Shown: positions 42,803-51,999 of the stretch, piece by piece
Position numbering within the stretch: position 1 is the first letter of the stretch
Layout of the letters: each line of letters opens with the position of its first letter
NCBI RefSeq assembly: GCF_029255145.1
Contig: NZ_JAPUVQ010000150.1
Coordinates: forward strand, 26,727 to 90,726
Reading direction: 5' to 3'
DNA from: Accumulibacter sp003538495
GTDB lineage: Bacteria; Pseudomonadota; Gammaproteobacteria; Burkholderiales; Rhodocyclaceae
Length of the DNA stretch: 64,000 nt
Made by a program: the position numbers and the translations under genes
Notes under the pieces: generated by a model
What the model was told of the DNA's origin: nothing
Database searches by the model: none
The model's input: only the letters and a program-made list of their open reading frames with translations

Positions 42803-43462
42803 GTGGAGACCTCGGCCCGAGCGTTTTCGCTGAAGGTCAGCGAGATATTCCTGTCGCTGCAAGGTGAGAGCTCGCGTGTCGGCCTGCCAACCGTCTTCGT
42901 TCGCCTGACGGGTTGCCCGCTGCGCTGCGGCTGGTGCGATACGGCCTACGCCTTCAGCGGTGGCCAGACGATGTTGCTGCCTGAAATCGTCGACGAGGTC
43001 GCCGCGCACGGCGTGCGCCACGTGTGTGTAACCGGCGGTGAGCCACTCGCCCAGCCAGCGTGCCTGCAACTGCTGAGCACACTCGCTGACGCGGGCCATG
43101 CGGTGTCGCTGGAGACCTCCGGCGCACTCGATATCGGCCGGGTTGACGCCCGCGTTGCGCGCGTGGTCGACCTCAAGGCGCCCGGTTCCGGCGAGAGCGG
43201 CAGGAATCACTGGCAGAACCTGGCCCTGCTGACGGCCAATGATGAACTGAAATTCGTCCTCAAGGACCGTGCCGATTACGACTGGGCATGCCGCCTGATC
43301 GACGACAGGCAGCTCGCCGCACTCTGCCCGCTGCTCTTCTCGCCCGTTGACGGCGAGTTGCCGGCGGCGATGCTGGCCGAATGGATCGTCGCCGATCGTC
43401 TGCCGGTGCGCTTTCAGTTGCAACTGCACAAGGTTCTTTGGGGTAAGCTGCGGGGCAAGTGA
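42803..43462 (+). CDS. queE: 7-carboxy-7-deazaguanine synthase QueE
   Basis: A 219-aa radical SAM enzyme of queuosine synthesis that converts 6-carboxytetrahydropterin to CDG. The [4Fe-4S]-SAM motif is CPLRCGWC (C-x3-C-x2-C) after FLSLQGESSRVGLPTVFVRL. TGGEPLAQP is the SAM-binding GGEP motif. GTG start four bases after cpoB. The tolB-pal-cpoB-queE-queC order is known from other Gram-negatives; here three genes lie before queC. Confidence 0.94.
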   Translation: METSARAFSLKVSEIFLSLQGESSRVGLPTVFVRLTGCPLRCGWCDTAYAFSGGQTMLLPEIVDEVAAHGVRHVCVTGGEPLAQPACLQLLSTLADAGHAVSLETSGALDIGRVDARVARVVDLKAPGSGESGRNHWQNLALLTANDELKFVLKDRADYDWACRLIDDRQLAALCPLLFSPVDGELPAAMLAEWIVADRLPVRFQLQLHKVLWGKLRGK

Positions 43463-43475
43463 GTCCTGCGAGCGA

Positions 43476-43847
43476 ATGGCCGTGAATGAACAACGTCGCC
43501 ACTTTTCCAGAATAGGATTTGATTGTCCCGCGCGGCTTTCGCTAACTGACTGCCAGTTCGCGGTGCAGGTGATGGACCTTTCGCTGCGCGGCGCGCTGCT
43601 CCGCCTGCCGCACGGCGCCGATGTTCAAGCCGGGGCAGCTGCCCGGTTGCACGTCGATCTCGACCAGGCGGCTGGCTCCGAGGTCTTGATGCAGGGCACC
43701 GTCGCGCACGCCGAAGGCCGCTGCGCAGGCGTGGTCTGCCGCAGCATGGACCTCGACAGCGTCACCCATCTGCGCCGTCTGGTCGAACTCAACCTCGGCA
43801 GCGCCGACCTGCTGCGGCGCGAGCTGTCGGCCCTGCTGGGCGAATAG
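43476..43847 (+). CDS. PilZ domain protein
   Basis: A 123-aa single PilZ domain, a c-di-GMP receptor. It has the N-terminal arginine patch NEQRRHFSRIGFD (RxxxR), followed by VMDLSLRGALLRLP (D/NxSxxG). Both c-di-GMP binding motifs look intact. It starts 13 bp after queE and ends 4 bp before the PHB depolymerase gene, so it may be co-regulated with it. Output unknown. Confidence 0.85.
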   Translation: MAVNEQRRHFSRIGFDCPARLSLTDCQFAVQVMDLSLRGALLRLPHGADVQAGAAARLHVDLDQAAGSEVLMQGTVAHAEGRCAGVVCRSMDLDSVTHLRRLVELNLGSADLLRRELSALLGE

Positions 43848-43851
43848 ACGG

Positions 43852-45285
43852 GTGCCTGCCGACTGGCGAGTGACCGCGCAAAGGGGAAGGAAGATGCCGG
43901 GAAAATGCGACCAAGGTGGTCTCCGGGTGCGCTTCGGGGCCACCCTGCTGCTCGCTGCCGTGGCCCTTGGCGGCTCCGCCGCTGCAGCGCCGGCACTCGA
44001 AGACGTGGCCCGCGGAGTCACCATTGACAGCAGCCGGGTCTCGGTTTCGGGCATTTCATCGGGTGGGTTCATGGCTCACCAGTTTCATGTGGCCCATTCC
44101 GAGCACATCATGGGCGCCGGCATCGTCGCTGGCGGCCCCTACTACTGCGCTCACGGCAAAATCCTCGACGCCGTCACCCGCTGCAGCCAGTTCGTGATGC
44201 TCGATTGCCTTGCCCTGAAGCTGGATCCCAAGCTTTGCGGCAGGACGGACCTGGCGCCAAAGAACCGGAAGAAGGTCGAGCGGGCGGCCCGCGCGTCCTT
44301 CGACGAAGCCCGGAAGCAGGAAACAGCCGGGAAGATCAGCCCTCTGGCCAAACTGCAGGATGCCAAGATCTACCTGTTCAGCGGCGCCTACGACGAAATA
44401 GTCCCGCACGGGGTAATGGATGCGCTGTTCCACTTCTATGCCGACCCTGACAAGGCCGCTGTCCGACAGGGCAACATCGATTACAACGGCACTTTCCCCG
44501 CCCGCCACACGATGGTCCGCGACAGTTTCGCCAAACCCGCCGGCAGCGTCGTCGGCAACTGCGCGCTGCCGCCCGCGCCACCACCGCCGTCAGACAGCAA
44601 CGCCTACATCGACGACTGTCAAGCGGTGGCCACGATGCACGAGGCGCGGAATCACTGCCGCTGCCCGCCCGCGGCAGCACCCGGGGCGGGCAGCGGCGCG
44701 ACCTGCCCGCCGGCCGACAAGCTGGCGGTGTGCAAGGATCTGAAGGACGTCGATCTGGCTGGCGCGATCATCGAACGGATCTACGGCCCGCAGACGCTGC
44801 AAGGCGGACGCCAGCCGGTGGACGAGAGCGAGTTGCGGGCCTTTGACCAGCGGCAGGTATTCAGTCTGTTCTCGAATATCCCCTACAATGCCCTGCAGAA
44901 TGCATCGATGGCCAGGGAAGGCTACGTCTTCATCCCCGCGAGCTGCAAGCAGGAAGGGCGCCAGTGCGCGCTGCATGTCGCTTTTCATGGCTGCCGTCAG
45001 GGGGGAATGACGGACTATCGCAGTGGCCACACCGGCAATCTGTTCGCCAAGTATGCCGGCTACAACGAATGGGCGAAGGCCAACGGGATCGTTGTCCTCT
45101 ATCCGCAGATTCAGGCGCGCAGCGCATCGGTCCCGCTCAATCCGCGCGGCTGCTGGGACTGGTGGGGACAGAACTACACCCACACCGGCTACCACACCCG
45201 TGACGGCAAGCAGATCAAGGCGGTTGCGCAGATGATCAACATCCTGGCTGGCGGGCAAGAATTGCTGCGCATCCCGCCCGAGTGA
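43852..45285 (+). CDS. Secreted PHB depolymerase/esterase
   Basis: About 477 aa from the GTG at 43852, or 463 from the ATG at 43894, which fits the signal peptide better (GATLLLAAVALGGSAAAAP). An alpha/beta hydrolase with the lipase box GISSGGFMAH and, near residue 340, the PHB-depolymerase feature LHVAFHGCRQGG, then NPRGCWDWWGQNYTHTGY. Several Cys in a mid insert (CRCPP to CPPADKLAVC) suggest disulfides. It acts on poly(3-hydroxybutyrate) or oligomers outside the cytoplasm (inferred from family). A phasin gene follows 124 bp later. Confidence 0.86.
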   Translation: MPADWRVTAQRGRKMPGKCDQGGLRVRFGATLLLAAVALGGSAAAAPALEDVARGVTIDSSRVSVSGISSGGFMAHQFHVAHSEHIMGAGIVAGGPYYCAHGKILDAVTRCSQFVMLDCLALKLDPKLCGRTDLAPKNRKKVERAARASFDEARKQETAGKISPLAKLQDAKIYLFSGAYDEIVPHGVMDALFHFYADPDKAAVRQGNIDYNGTFPARHTMVRDSFAKPAGSVVGNCALPPAPPPPSDSNAYIDDCQAVATMHEARNHCRCPPAAAPGAGSGATCPPADKLAVCKDLKDVDLAGAIIERIYGPQTLQGGRQPVDESELRAFDQRQVFSLFSNIPYNALQNASMAREGYVFIPASCKQEGRQCALHVAFHGCRQGGMTDYRSGHTGNLFAKYAGYNEWAKANGIVVLYPQIQARSASVPLNPRGCWDWWGQNYTHTGYHTRDGKQIKAVAQMINILAGGQELLRIPPE

Positions 45286-45409
45286 GCGAACGAGCGCGCT
45301 CAGCAACTGAGGTAGCGGGCAGCGTGCCGAAAGGCAAGCCGATCGATGGTCGATGCCGAACGAGTGCGGATGGGCAGCTTACATGGCAAGTCAACCGGAG
45401 GAGTGAGAA

Positions 45410-45895
45410 ATGGCAGACGTATCCCAACTGATGCAGGAGTGGAGCAAGGTGATTTCGAGCATCGATGCGACCAAAGGCAGCGAACAACTGTTGAACACCC
45501 TGGCCAGCCTCAAGGTGCCGGGCGTCAATATGGACGCGCTGGTGGCCAGCCAGCGCGACAACCTCGAAGCGCTGAGCGCTTCCAACCGCGCCGCGCTCGA
45601 AGGCATGAAAGCGGTCGGCGCGTGGCAGGTCAAGCTGATGCAGGAAACCATGCGCGAGCTGACCTCGGCGATTGGTGGGCTGGCCAGCGCCGGTTCCCCA
45701 CAGCAACTGGTGTGGGCCGAAAGCGAACTCGCCAGGAAGGCTTTCGCGACTGCGGTCAGCCAGATGCAGGAACTCACCGCGATCGTCGTCAATGCCAATC
45801 AGCAAGCGACGGCCGCGATCGCCAAGCGCCTCCCGGAGAGCGTCGGCGAAATCGGGGACGTGCTGAAACTGCCGCAGTCACCGACGAAGTCCTGA
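45410..45895 (+). CDS. Phasin family protein
   Basis: A 161-aa granule-associated protein. It has long amphipathic helices: MDALVASQRDNLEALSASNR matches the phasin core, followed by MKAVGAWQVKLMQETMREL. No signal peptide. Phasins coat PHA granules and control their size; the presence fits PHA storage. The strong ribosome site GGAGGAG is in line with high expression. It lies between the depolymerase and queC, on the same strand. Confidence 0.92.
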   Translation: MADVSQLMQEWSKVISSIDATKGSEQLLNTLASLKVPGVNMDALVASQRDNLEALSASNRAALEGMKAVGAWQVKLMQETMRELTSAIGGLASAGSPQQLVWAESELARKAFATAVSQMQELTAIVVNANQQATAAIAKRLPESVGEIGDVLKLPQSPTKS

Positions 45896-46045
45896 GCAGA
45901 TCTGCCGGGGAGTCGGCGCGGTCCGGGCCGGAGATGACCGCCGGCGACGGGAGTTCCAGCGGCCGCGGTGCCGCTCCCGGCCAAGACCGGTGAGAACCGC
46001 GAAAGACGAGCCCAAGGCGCTCGAAAAAGGTTATTCTTGGATCCG

Positions 46046-46744
46046 ATGAAGACGCTACTTCGCTCTCGCGGCCAACGCGCCGTCGTCCTCCTCTCGGGTG
46101 GCCTGGATTCGGCAACGACCTTGGCCACCGCCCGCGCCGCCGGCTTCGCATGCCATTGTCTTTCGGTCGACTATGGCCAGCGTCACCGCGCCGAATTGAA
46201 GGCGGCGGCGGCGCTGGCGCTAGCGCTCGGCGCCAGCGAGCACCGCATCTTGCGCCTGCCGCTGGCCGACTTCGGCGGCTCGGCGCTCACCGACAACGCC
46301 ATCGACATCCCGGTCGCGGGCATCGAACCGGGAATTCCGGTCACTTACGTGCCGGCGCGCAATACCATCATGCTCTCGCTGGCCCTGGCCTGGGCCGAGG
46401 TGCTGGCCAGCAGCGACATCTTTGTCGGGGTCAATGCCGTCGACTACTCCGGCTATCCCGATTGTCGGCCCGAGTTCATCGAGGCATTCGAAAGAATGGC
46501 CAACGTCGCCACCAAAGCCGCGGTCGAAGGCGGCTGCCTGCGCATTCACGCGCCACTGATCAACCTTGGCAAGGCGCAGATCATCCGGCGTGGCGCCGAA
46601 CTCGGGGTGGACTTCGGTCTCACTGTTTCGTGCTACCAGGCCGACAACCTTGGCCGCGCCTGCGGGGTCTGCGACTCGTGCCGCCTGCGGCGGGAGGGAT
46701 TCGTCGCTGCCGGCGTCGCCGATCCAACGCGCTACATCGGCTGA
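46046..46744 (+). CDS. queC: 7-cyano-7-deazaguanine synthase QueC
   Basis: A 232-aa ATP-dependent enzyme that makes preQ0 from CDG in queuosine synthesis. The PP-loop is VVLLSGGLDSATTLATA, with the family motifs YVPARNTIMLSLAL and NAVDYSGYPDCRPEF. Zn-binding Cys are in RACGVCDSCRLRR and VSCYQADN. The start ATG at 46046 is used since the upstream 26 codons show no family match. It ends convergently with the CNNM gene after 47 bp. Confidence 0.94.
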   Translation: MKTLLRSRGQRAVVLLSGGLDSATTLATARAAGFACHCLSVDYGQRHRAELKAAAALALALGASEHRILRLPLADFGGSALTDNAIDIPVAGIEPGIPVTYVPARNTIMLSLALAWAEVLASSDIFVGVNAVDYSGYPDCRPEFIEAFERMANVATKAAVEGGCLRIHAPLINLGKAQIIRRGAELGVDFGLTVSCYQADNLGRACGVCDSCRLRREGFVAAGVADPTRYIG

Positions 46745-46791
46745 TCGCCGCCCGGCGGCGGGGTCAAGTCAGACCTTTCGCGCCGGCGACT

Positions 46792-48111
46792 TCAGGAAGC
46801 TCTTCCCGTGGCTACCTGTGGCGGTTTGATCGTTTGCGAAATCAAGACCTTATCGACTCGGTTGTGGTCCATGTCGACGACTTCGAAGCGTAACCCGGCG
46901 AGTTCGAAGTGATCGGATGGAACGGGGATACGACCGAGCAGGTACATCATCAGGCCGCCCAGCGTGTGGAACGTCTTCTCGTCCTCGCCGGGAAGAACGC
47001 CACTGAACCCGAGGACGGTCCGCAGGCGCTCGATGGAGACCGCACCATCGACCAGCCATGACCCGTCCTCGCGAACGACGATTTCCTGGACTTCGGGGGT
47101 ATCGTAGACCGGCAGATCACCGACGATCGAAGTCAGCACGTCGGTGAGGGTGACCAGGCCTTGCAGCTCGCCGTATTCATCGACCATCAGCGCGCACTGC
47201 TGCCGCGCGCGGCGGAAGGTTTCCAGCAGCTGGGTGGTGGTCACGCTCGCCGGCACGTAGAGCGCTGGCCTGACGAAGGCCTCGATCGACAAGGCCTCGC
47301 CCAGCAACGCACCCTTCAGCAGATCTCCGGTTCGCAAGACACCAACTATCTGCTCAAGCCCATCGCGGCAGACGACGATACGTTTGAACGGGCTCGCCGC
47401 CAGGCAGTCGCGAATTGCCGCTTCGCTGTCGTTGAGATCCAGCAGGTAGATATCCTTGCGGTGGGTCATGATCTCGCGGATGTGCTGCTGATCGAGGCGC
47501 AAGACATTGGAAACGATGTCCTGCTCACTGGCGTGGAAGGTGCCGGCCATGGCGCCCTGGCCCATCAGCAGCTTGATTTCCTCGTCGGTCACTGACGACC
47601 CCTGCGCGCGCGGCGCACCGAGCAGGCGCAGGAACAGGCTGGACGACGACGAAAGCAGCCAGACCAGTGGCCGGGCCAAGGCTGCGAACAGGTCCAGCGG
47701 ACGGGCGACCAGTGCGGCAACTCGTTCGGGCGCCAGCAGGCCCAGGCGCTTCGGTACCAGTTCGCCGACGACGACAGCGAAATAGGTCAGCCCGACCACC
47801 ACCAGGGTCAGCGCGAGACCCTGCGCATAGGGCGCCAGCGGTGAGAAGGAGGCCAACCAGCCGGCCAGCGGCACCGCCAGCGTCGCCTCGCCAATGGCGC
47901 CGCTCAGGATGCCGACAGTGGTAATCCCAACCTGGATCGTAGACAGGAAGTTCGCTGGCTCGCGGCTGATCCCCAGCGCCGAGCGGGCGCCCGCGTTGCC
48001 GTCATCGGCCAGCGTCTGCAGACGCGACTGCCGTGACGAAACAACCGCGATTTCCGACATCGCCAGGACGCCGTTGAGCAGAATGAGAAATACCAGTAGT
48101 GCGATATCCAT
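46792..48111 (-). CDS. CNNM/CorC-HlyC family membrane protein
   Basis: A 439-aa DUF21/CNNM protein with about four TM helices in the first 190 residues (ALLVFLILLNGVLAMSEIAV, and GLTYFAVVVGELVPKRLGLL). A CBS-pair domain lies at about 210-340 (QHIREIMTHRKDIYLLDL; ALMVDEYGELQGLVTLTDVL) and a CorC_HlyC domain at the C-terminus (VDMDHNRVDKVLIS). Relatives handle magnesium or cobalt efflux/resistance; substrate not certain. The start ATG at 48111 is where the TM segment begins; upstream open frame is not protein-like. Confidence 0.92.
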   Translation of the reverse strand: MDIALLVFLILLNGVLAMSEIAVVSSRQSRLQTLADDGNAGARSALGISREPANFLSTIQVGITTVGILSGAIGEATLAVPLAGWLASFSPLAPYAQGLALTLVVVGLTYFAVVVGELVPKRLGLLAPERVAALVARPLDLFAALARPLVWLLSSSSSLFLRLLGAPRAQGSSVTDEEIKLLMGQGAMAGTFHASEQDIVSNVLRLDQQHIREIMTHRKDIYLLDLNDSEAAIRDCLAASPFKRIVVCRDGLEQIVGVLRTGDLLKGALLGEALSIEAFVRPALYVPASVTTTQLLETFRRARQQCALMVDEYGELQGLVTLTDVLTSIVGDLPVYDTPEVQEIVVREDGSWLVDGAVSIERLRTVLGFSGVLPGEDEKTFHTLGGLMMYLLGRIPVPSDHFELAGLRFEVVDMDHNRVDKVLISQTIKPPQVATGRAS

Positions 48112-48725
48112 GCGGGGCGAGAAAGTGATCAGGCAAGCAGCCGGCTGCCCGGCGGCTGGTAGCAGCATTATATAGACCATGGAGCGTGCCGCAGTGCGCC
48201 GCGGGCGCGGCACAGCGGCCGCGAAGCGCTGGCCAGGCGTCTCGCGCCGCCGCCCATTTCGCCCGCCAGAGCGTTTTTTCGGGGGGCGATGACGCACTAT
48301 TTGTTGTACTGGCGCAACATTTTTCCCCGCAGCCTATTGTCCTGAACCAGGCCATCGGGATTCCCCGTGGAACCGGCCGTATCGCCCTTGGCACAAGGCT
48401 TTCAGGGCCAAGGGCAGAGTCCGCAGGGGGGCTGAAACACCAGGCCTCGCGAGAAGATGTGCGGCGCGCCGCCGGGAGTCCGTTTCGCTGAAGCGCTTGA
48501 CCAACGCCTTGATAGACCCTAGAGTCCGGCTCCTGTTGAAACGAAATCAACCTTATTTCAGCTGTCAAGCTTCATCCTCGCCCCTCTGTTCGCGGTATCT
48601 GAAACCGCACGGAGTCCCGGCCTCAGGGTACCTGTTCCCCCCTATGTAGAGGCTTTGCACCCGCCTGTAACCGTCCATCGTCGGTCGCTTTAATTTGGGC
48701 CGATGACCAAAGTGAAGGAGAGAGC
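48112..48725. other. 614-bp gap between divergent CNNM gene and lytic transglycosylase
   Basis: The largest gene-free stretch. It contains a -10 candidate for the CNNM gene (48167-48172, minus), a TGGCAC-N5-TTTC string at about 48397 which only partly fits a sigma54 site, a short hairpin GCGGT-(7)-ACCGC at about 48595-48611, and AT-rich stretches at 48535-48560 and 48688-48705. No coding frame here looks real. It may hold a small RNA or long leader; none can be assigned. Confidence 0.5.
48167..48172 (-). promoter_or_regulatory. -10 box TATAAT for the CNNM gene
   Basis: On the minus strand a perfect TATAAT lies 56 bp before the start codon. A clear -35 box is lacking, so only the -10 is supported. 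Confidence 0.4.
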
Positions 48726-49451
48726 ATGTCTGCAACCATTTTGCTCAGGAGTACAAGGGCGCGTCGTAGCGACGCGACTTCCAGTTTCATTCAATACGGC
48801 TTGATCATCGTTACCCTGATGCTCGTTCTGAGCATCGTCAAGCCAGCCTTCAGTGGCAACCTCGGTGCCGGCAGGCTGACGGCTGCGCTGGCGGCATTCA
48901 CCAAGGCCGAGGAATCGTCAGAAGCCCCCGAAGCGTTGGCGGTGGAAGCCGCCGACGCTTCGCCAGTGGCCGAACCCGCTTCCGAAACACTCCGCCCATC
49001 GTTGAAGCGCGCGCTCGACTATGTGTCGCGTCGCTACCGCGTTGCCCCGGAGGCGCTGGTGCCAATCTTCGAGGCCGCGCAGAGCGTCGGCCGCGAAAGT
49101 CGTCTCGATCCCTTGCTGATCATTGCCATCATCGGTATCGAGTCGCGGTTCAATCCCTTCGCCGAAAGCCCGGTAGGGGCCAAGGGCCTGATGCAGGTGA
49201 TGCCGGATATCCACCTCGACAAGGTTCCGGAAGGCGCTGGCGATCAGCCCTTTCTGGACCCGGTGACCAACATCCGGGTCGGCGTCCATGTCCTCGAGGA
49301 GGCGATCCGTTGGCGTGGCAGCTTGACCGGCGGCCTGCAGCATTATGGCGGCTCGCCAACCGACCCCGAAACCGGCTATGCGAACAAGGTGTTTGCCGAG
49401 AAGCAGCGCATCGAACAGGCCGCGCGGCGGGGCAACGGCCCGCGGGCCTGA
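48726..49451 (+). CDS. Lytic transglycosylase, SLT family, membrane anchored
   Basis: A 241-aa protein. One TM/signal segment at about residues 23-40 (YGLIIVTLMLVLSIVKPAF), then a low-complexity Glu/Ala linker, then an SLT-like domain from about residue 118 with catalytic Glu in IIGIESRFNPFAESPVGAKG and LMQVMPDIHLDKVP. The last part (LTGGLQHYGGSPTDPETGYA) is consistent with the domain end. It has no sequence-level adjacency to a cell-wall operon; convergent with plsB. Confidence 0.9.
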   Translation: MSATILLRSTRARRSDATSSFIQYGLIIVTLMLVLSIVKPAFSGNLGAGRLTAALAAFTKAEESSEAPEALAVEAADASPVAEPASETLRPSLKRALDYVSRRYRVAPEALVPIFEAAQSVGRESRLDPLLIIAIIGIESRFNPFAESPVGAKGLMQVMPDIHLDKVPEGAGDQPFLDPVTNIRVGVHVLEEAIRWRGSLTGGLQHYGGSPTDPETGYANKVFAEKQRIEQAARRGNGPRA

Positions 49452-49464
49452 GTCGGGCGTTATC

Positions 49465-51999
49465 TCAGGGTGCCGCCGCCAGCTGGACGGCCACGCTGCT
49501 GCCCGCCATGCGCCGGATCGCCTGCCGTGCTGCAGACGCCAGCACCAGTTCCGAGTCGGCCAGCGGAGCCATCAGGCGATCGTCGAAATGCAGCCGACCG
49601 GCTTCGTCCTCGCACAGGAATTCGGCTTCCATCAGCTTGGCAATGAATGCCGAAAAAGTCGCTTTCTCGGCGAGCTCGGAGCTGTTGAAGTCGTACAGTA
49701 GCGCCAGGCGCTGGGCCAGCCGGTGGCAGTTGTCTTCCAGTGCCTGACGGGTCAGGTGGCCGCTCCCCTGTTGCTCGAGCAGCGCCAGGGTCAGGAAGTG
49801 CCGCTCGAGCAACGGGCGAATGCTCTCGCCGAGCAGGTGCAACTCGGCAAATTCCGGACTGACCGGCTCGGGCGCGGCGAGCCCGCCCGATGCGTCCGGA
49901 CGACGCAGCAGACCGCGCGCGAGAAGCACGCGAACGACTGCTGCGCTGGCTGCCGGCAACTCCTCGACCGGCCAGCGCAGGAACAGTTCGGCCCGCATCA
50001 AGCCGTAGATGCCGCGCACCGCCTGTGTCACGCGTCCGTCGTCAAGGCGGCGGTTGTGGCTCAACAAGCAGGCAATCACCGCCGGCAGCGCAAACAGGTG
50101 CAGAACATTGTTGCGAAAGTAAGCGAGCAGGGGAGCCTGTCTGGCAGGCACCCGAATCAGATCACCCAGGGGATCGGCGAAGCGCTCGACGATCGCCAGC
50201 CGCTCGGCGTAGGCCACGATCGCCGGCGCGTCTAGGGCGCAGGCGATGCTGGCCGGTGCATAGGAGGCATCGCGGAGGAGCGCCTGGTAGTGCTCGATCA
50301 TCCGCTGCAGCGCTTGCTCGTCGGCGGTGTGCTTCGGCGTCGCCAGCAGGGCCAGGGCAATCAGGTTGACCGGATTGACCACTGCCGCCTCATTGATCCG
50401 CTTGGCCAATTCAACGGCGGCGCTGCGCGTTACGCTTCGCGACCCCGGCGAAGGGCAGTCGGCGTCGCGCCAGCTCGGGTACCGGGCGTCAAGAAATGCG
50501 GCCAGAGCCAGCGGTTCGCCGATGTTGACGTGGACCTTGCCAAAGACCCGCTTGATGCTCCGGACACTCTTCAGGAGGCCCCACAGGGATTCGCTCTGCT
50601 TGGGTTTGCCGGTCAGCTCGGCGAGGTAGCTTCGCCCCTCGAGCAGCTTCTCGTAGCCGATATAGACCGGCACGAAGACCAGCGGCCGCCTGTGCTCCCG
50701 AATGAAGCTATGCACCGTCATCCCGAGAATGCCGGCCTTGGGCGCCAACATCCTGCCGCTGCGGCTGCGCCCGCCTTCGATGAAGTACTCAAGCGGGAAG
50801 CCGCGGGCGAGCATCAGATGCAGGTATTCGTCGAACACCGCCGCATAGAGGGGTTCGCCCTTGAAGCTGCGGCGCAGGAAAAAAGCGCCACAGCGGCGCA
50901 GCAGGGCGCCGACCACCGGCAGGTTGAGGTTGGCGCCGGCGGCGATGTGCGGCGGCGTCAGCCCGTGGCGGTGGATGAGATACGACAGCAGCAGGTAGTC
51001 GATGTGGCTACGGTGGCACGGGACATACACCATCTCGTGCCCCGGGGCGATGCGCGTCAGGGCGTCGATGTTGTGCACTTCGATACCATCGTAAAGCCGC
51101 GCCCACAACCAGGTCAGGAGCAGTTCCAGGGCACGCACCGCTCCGTATGAGTAATCGGAAGCAATCTCGAGTGCAAAACGGCCGGCGCTCTCCCGCGCTT
51201 CCTCGATCGAGATGCCGCGTGCCGCAGCCTCGCTGGCGACGGCCACGCGTACCCGCTCGCCGGCGAGCACCGCGCCGACCTGGGTGTTGCGGTGTGACAA
51301 GTCCGGGCCGATGGCCATCTGGCGCTGGCGGCGAAAGTGAACGCGCAAGATACGCGACAGCTTGCGCAGTGCCTGCTCTTCGCCGATGCCTTCGTGCAGC
51401 AGCTTGCGTAGCGAAATCGGAGCGCTGTAGCGCACCAGGACATTGCGACCGTGCAACACGATCGCCAGCAGTTGCCGCCAGGTACCTGGCGGGCGCCAGG
51501 TTTCGGCGAACAGCGCCCTGAGGATCGAGTCCTGCTTGCCCGGCGCGCGCCCCCAGAGGATCAGCACCGGGACCAACTGTACGTCGAACGGCAATTCAAG
51601 GCGCTGGTCGGCAAGCGTTTCGCGGACCAGCGCCACCAGCGACGCCGACTGAGCGTTGCCGTCGCGCGCCCTGCCAGCAGGGCTGCGGTCGCGATTCAGA
51701 AAGAAGAACGAGCGCGGCAGGCGCTGCCCGCCGACCGCAAGTGGCGCCTCGGCAAGCGGCAACTCGGCTCGCCGCGACTCTTCGAAGAGCACCAGCAGGT
51801 TCGAGAGGTGTCGGTCCTGCAGAACGTAACAGACCGGTTTCGCCGGATCGAGGCCCAGTTCATCCACCGTCTCCGGGAAAACCGAGGTCCGTACCCAGAA
51901 GTACAGCAGCCGGCGAGCCAGCGGCAGGAACCAGTCGGAGACCTTGAGCGTACCGCTCACGGTTAGCGAGTTCCTTGGTCCTCGCTGGTCGCTGGCCAC
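49465..51999 (-). CDS. plsB: Glycerol-3-phosphate 1-O-acyltransferase
   Basis: An 844-aa membrane-associated acyltransferase that starts phospholipid synthesis by acylating G3P at sn-1. Catalytic HX4D is VYVPCHRSHIDYLLLS; block II has GAFFLRRSFKG, block III YFIEGGRSRSGRML and block IV LVFVPVYIGYEKL. The length fits PlsB of Proteobacteria. The start is near 51999, overlapping the EF-G stop by one base, so the two genes are probably co-transcribed on this strand; a later Met is not near the N-terminus. Confidence 0.93.
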   Translation of the reverse strand: MASDQRGPRNSLTVSGTLKVSDWFLPLARRLLYFWVRTSVFPETVDELGLDPAKPVCYVLQDRHLSNLLVLFEESRRAELPLAEAPLAVGGQRLPRSFFFLNRDRSPAGRARDGNAQSASLVALVRETLADQRLELPFDVQLVPVLILWGRAPGKQDSILRALFAETWRPPGTWRQLLAIVLHGRNVLVRYSAPISLRKLLHEGIGEEQALRKLSRILRVHFRRQRQMAIGPDLSHRNTQVGAVLAGERVRVAVASEAAARGISIEEARESAGRFALEIASDYSYGAVRALELLLTWLWARLYDGIEVHNIDALTRIAPGHEMVYVPCHRSHIDYLLLSYLIHRHGLTPPHIAAGANLNLPVVGALLRRCGAFFLRRSFKGEPLYAAVFDEYLHLMLARGFPLEYFIEGGRSRSGRMLAPKAGILGMTVHSFIREHRRPLVFVPVYIGYEKLLEGRSYLAELTGKPKQSESLWGLLKSVRSIKRVFGKVHVNIGEPLALAAFLDARYPSWRDADCPSPGSRSVTRSAAVELAKRINEAAVVNPVNLIALALLATPKHTADEQALQRMIEHYQALLRDASYAPASIACALDAPAIVAYAERLAIVERFADPLGDLIRVPARQAPLLAYFRNNVLHLFALPAVIACLLSHNRRLDDGRVTQAVRGIYGLMRAELFLRWPVEELPAASAAVVRVLLARGLLRRPDASGGLAAPEPVSPEFAELHLLGESIRPLLERHFLTLALLEQQGSGHLTRQALEDNCHRLAQRLALLYDFNSSELAEKATFSAFIAKLMEAEFLCEDEAGRLHFDDRLMAPLADSELVLASAARQAIRRMAGSSVAVQLAAAP

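Noticed and set aside
46747..46761. CGCCGCC/GGCGGCG palindrome after queC as a terminator
   Set aside because: Loop of a single base and no U tract; may just be GC-rich sequence.
48395..48411. TGGCAC-N5-TTTC as a sigma54 promoter
   Set aside because: The invariant GC of the -12 element is replaced by TC, and it lies more than 300 bp from a start codon.
48640..48690. GEMM (c-di-GMP-I) riboswitch-like string, GCAAAGCCTC, on the minus strand
   Set aside because: Only one conserved block is seen; the GGCAAACC block and GAAA tetraloop are absent, and it points away from the nearest gene start by over 500 bp.
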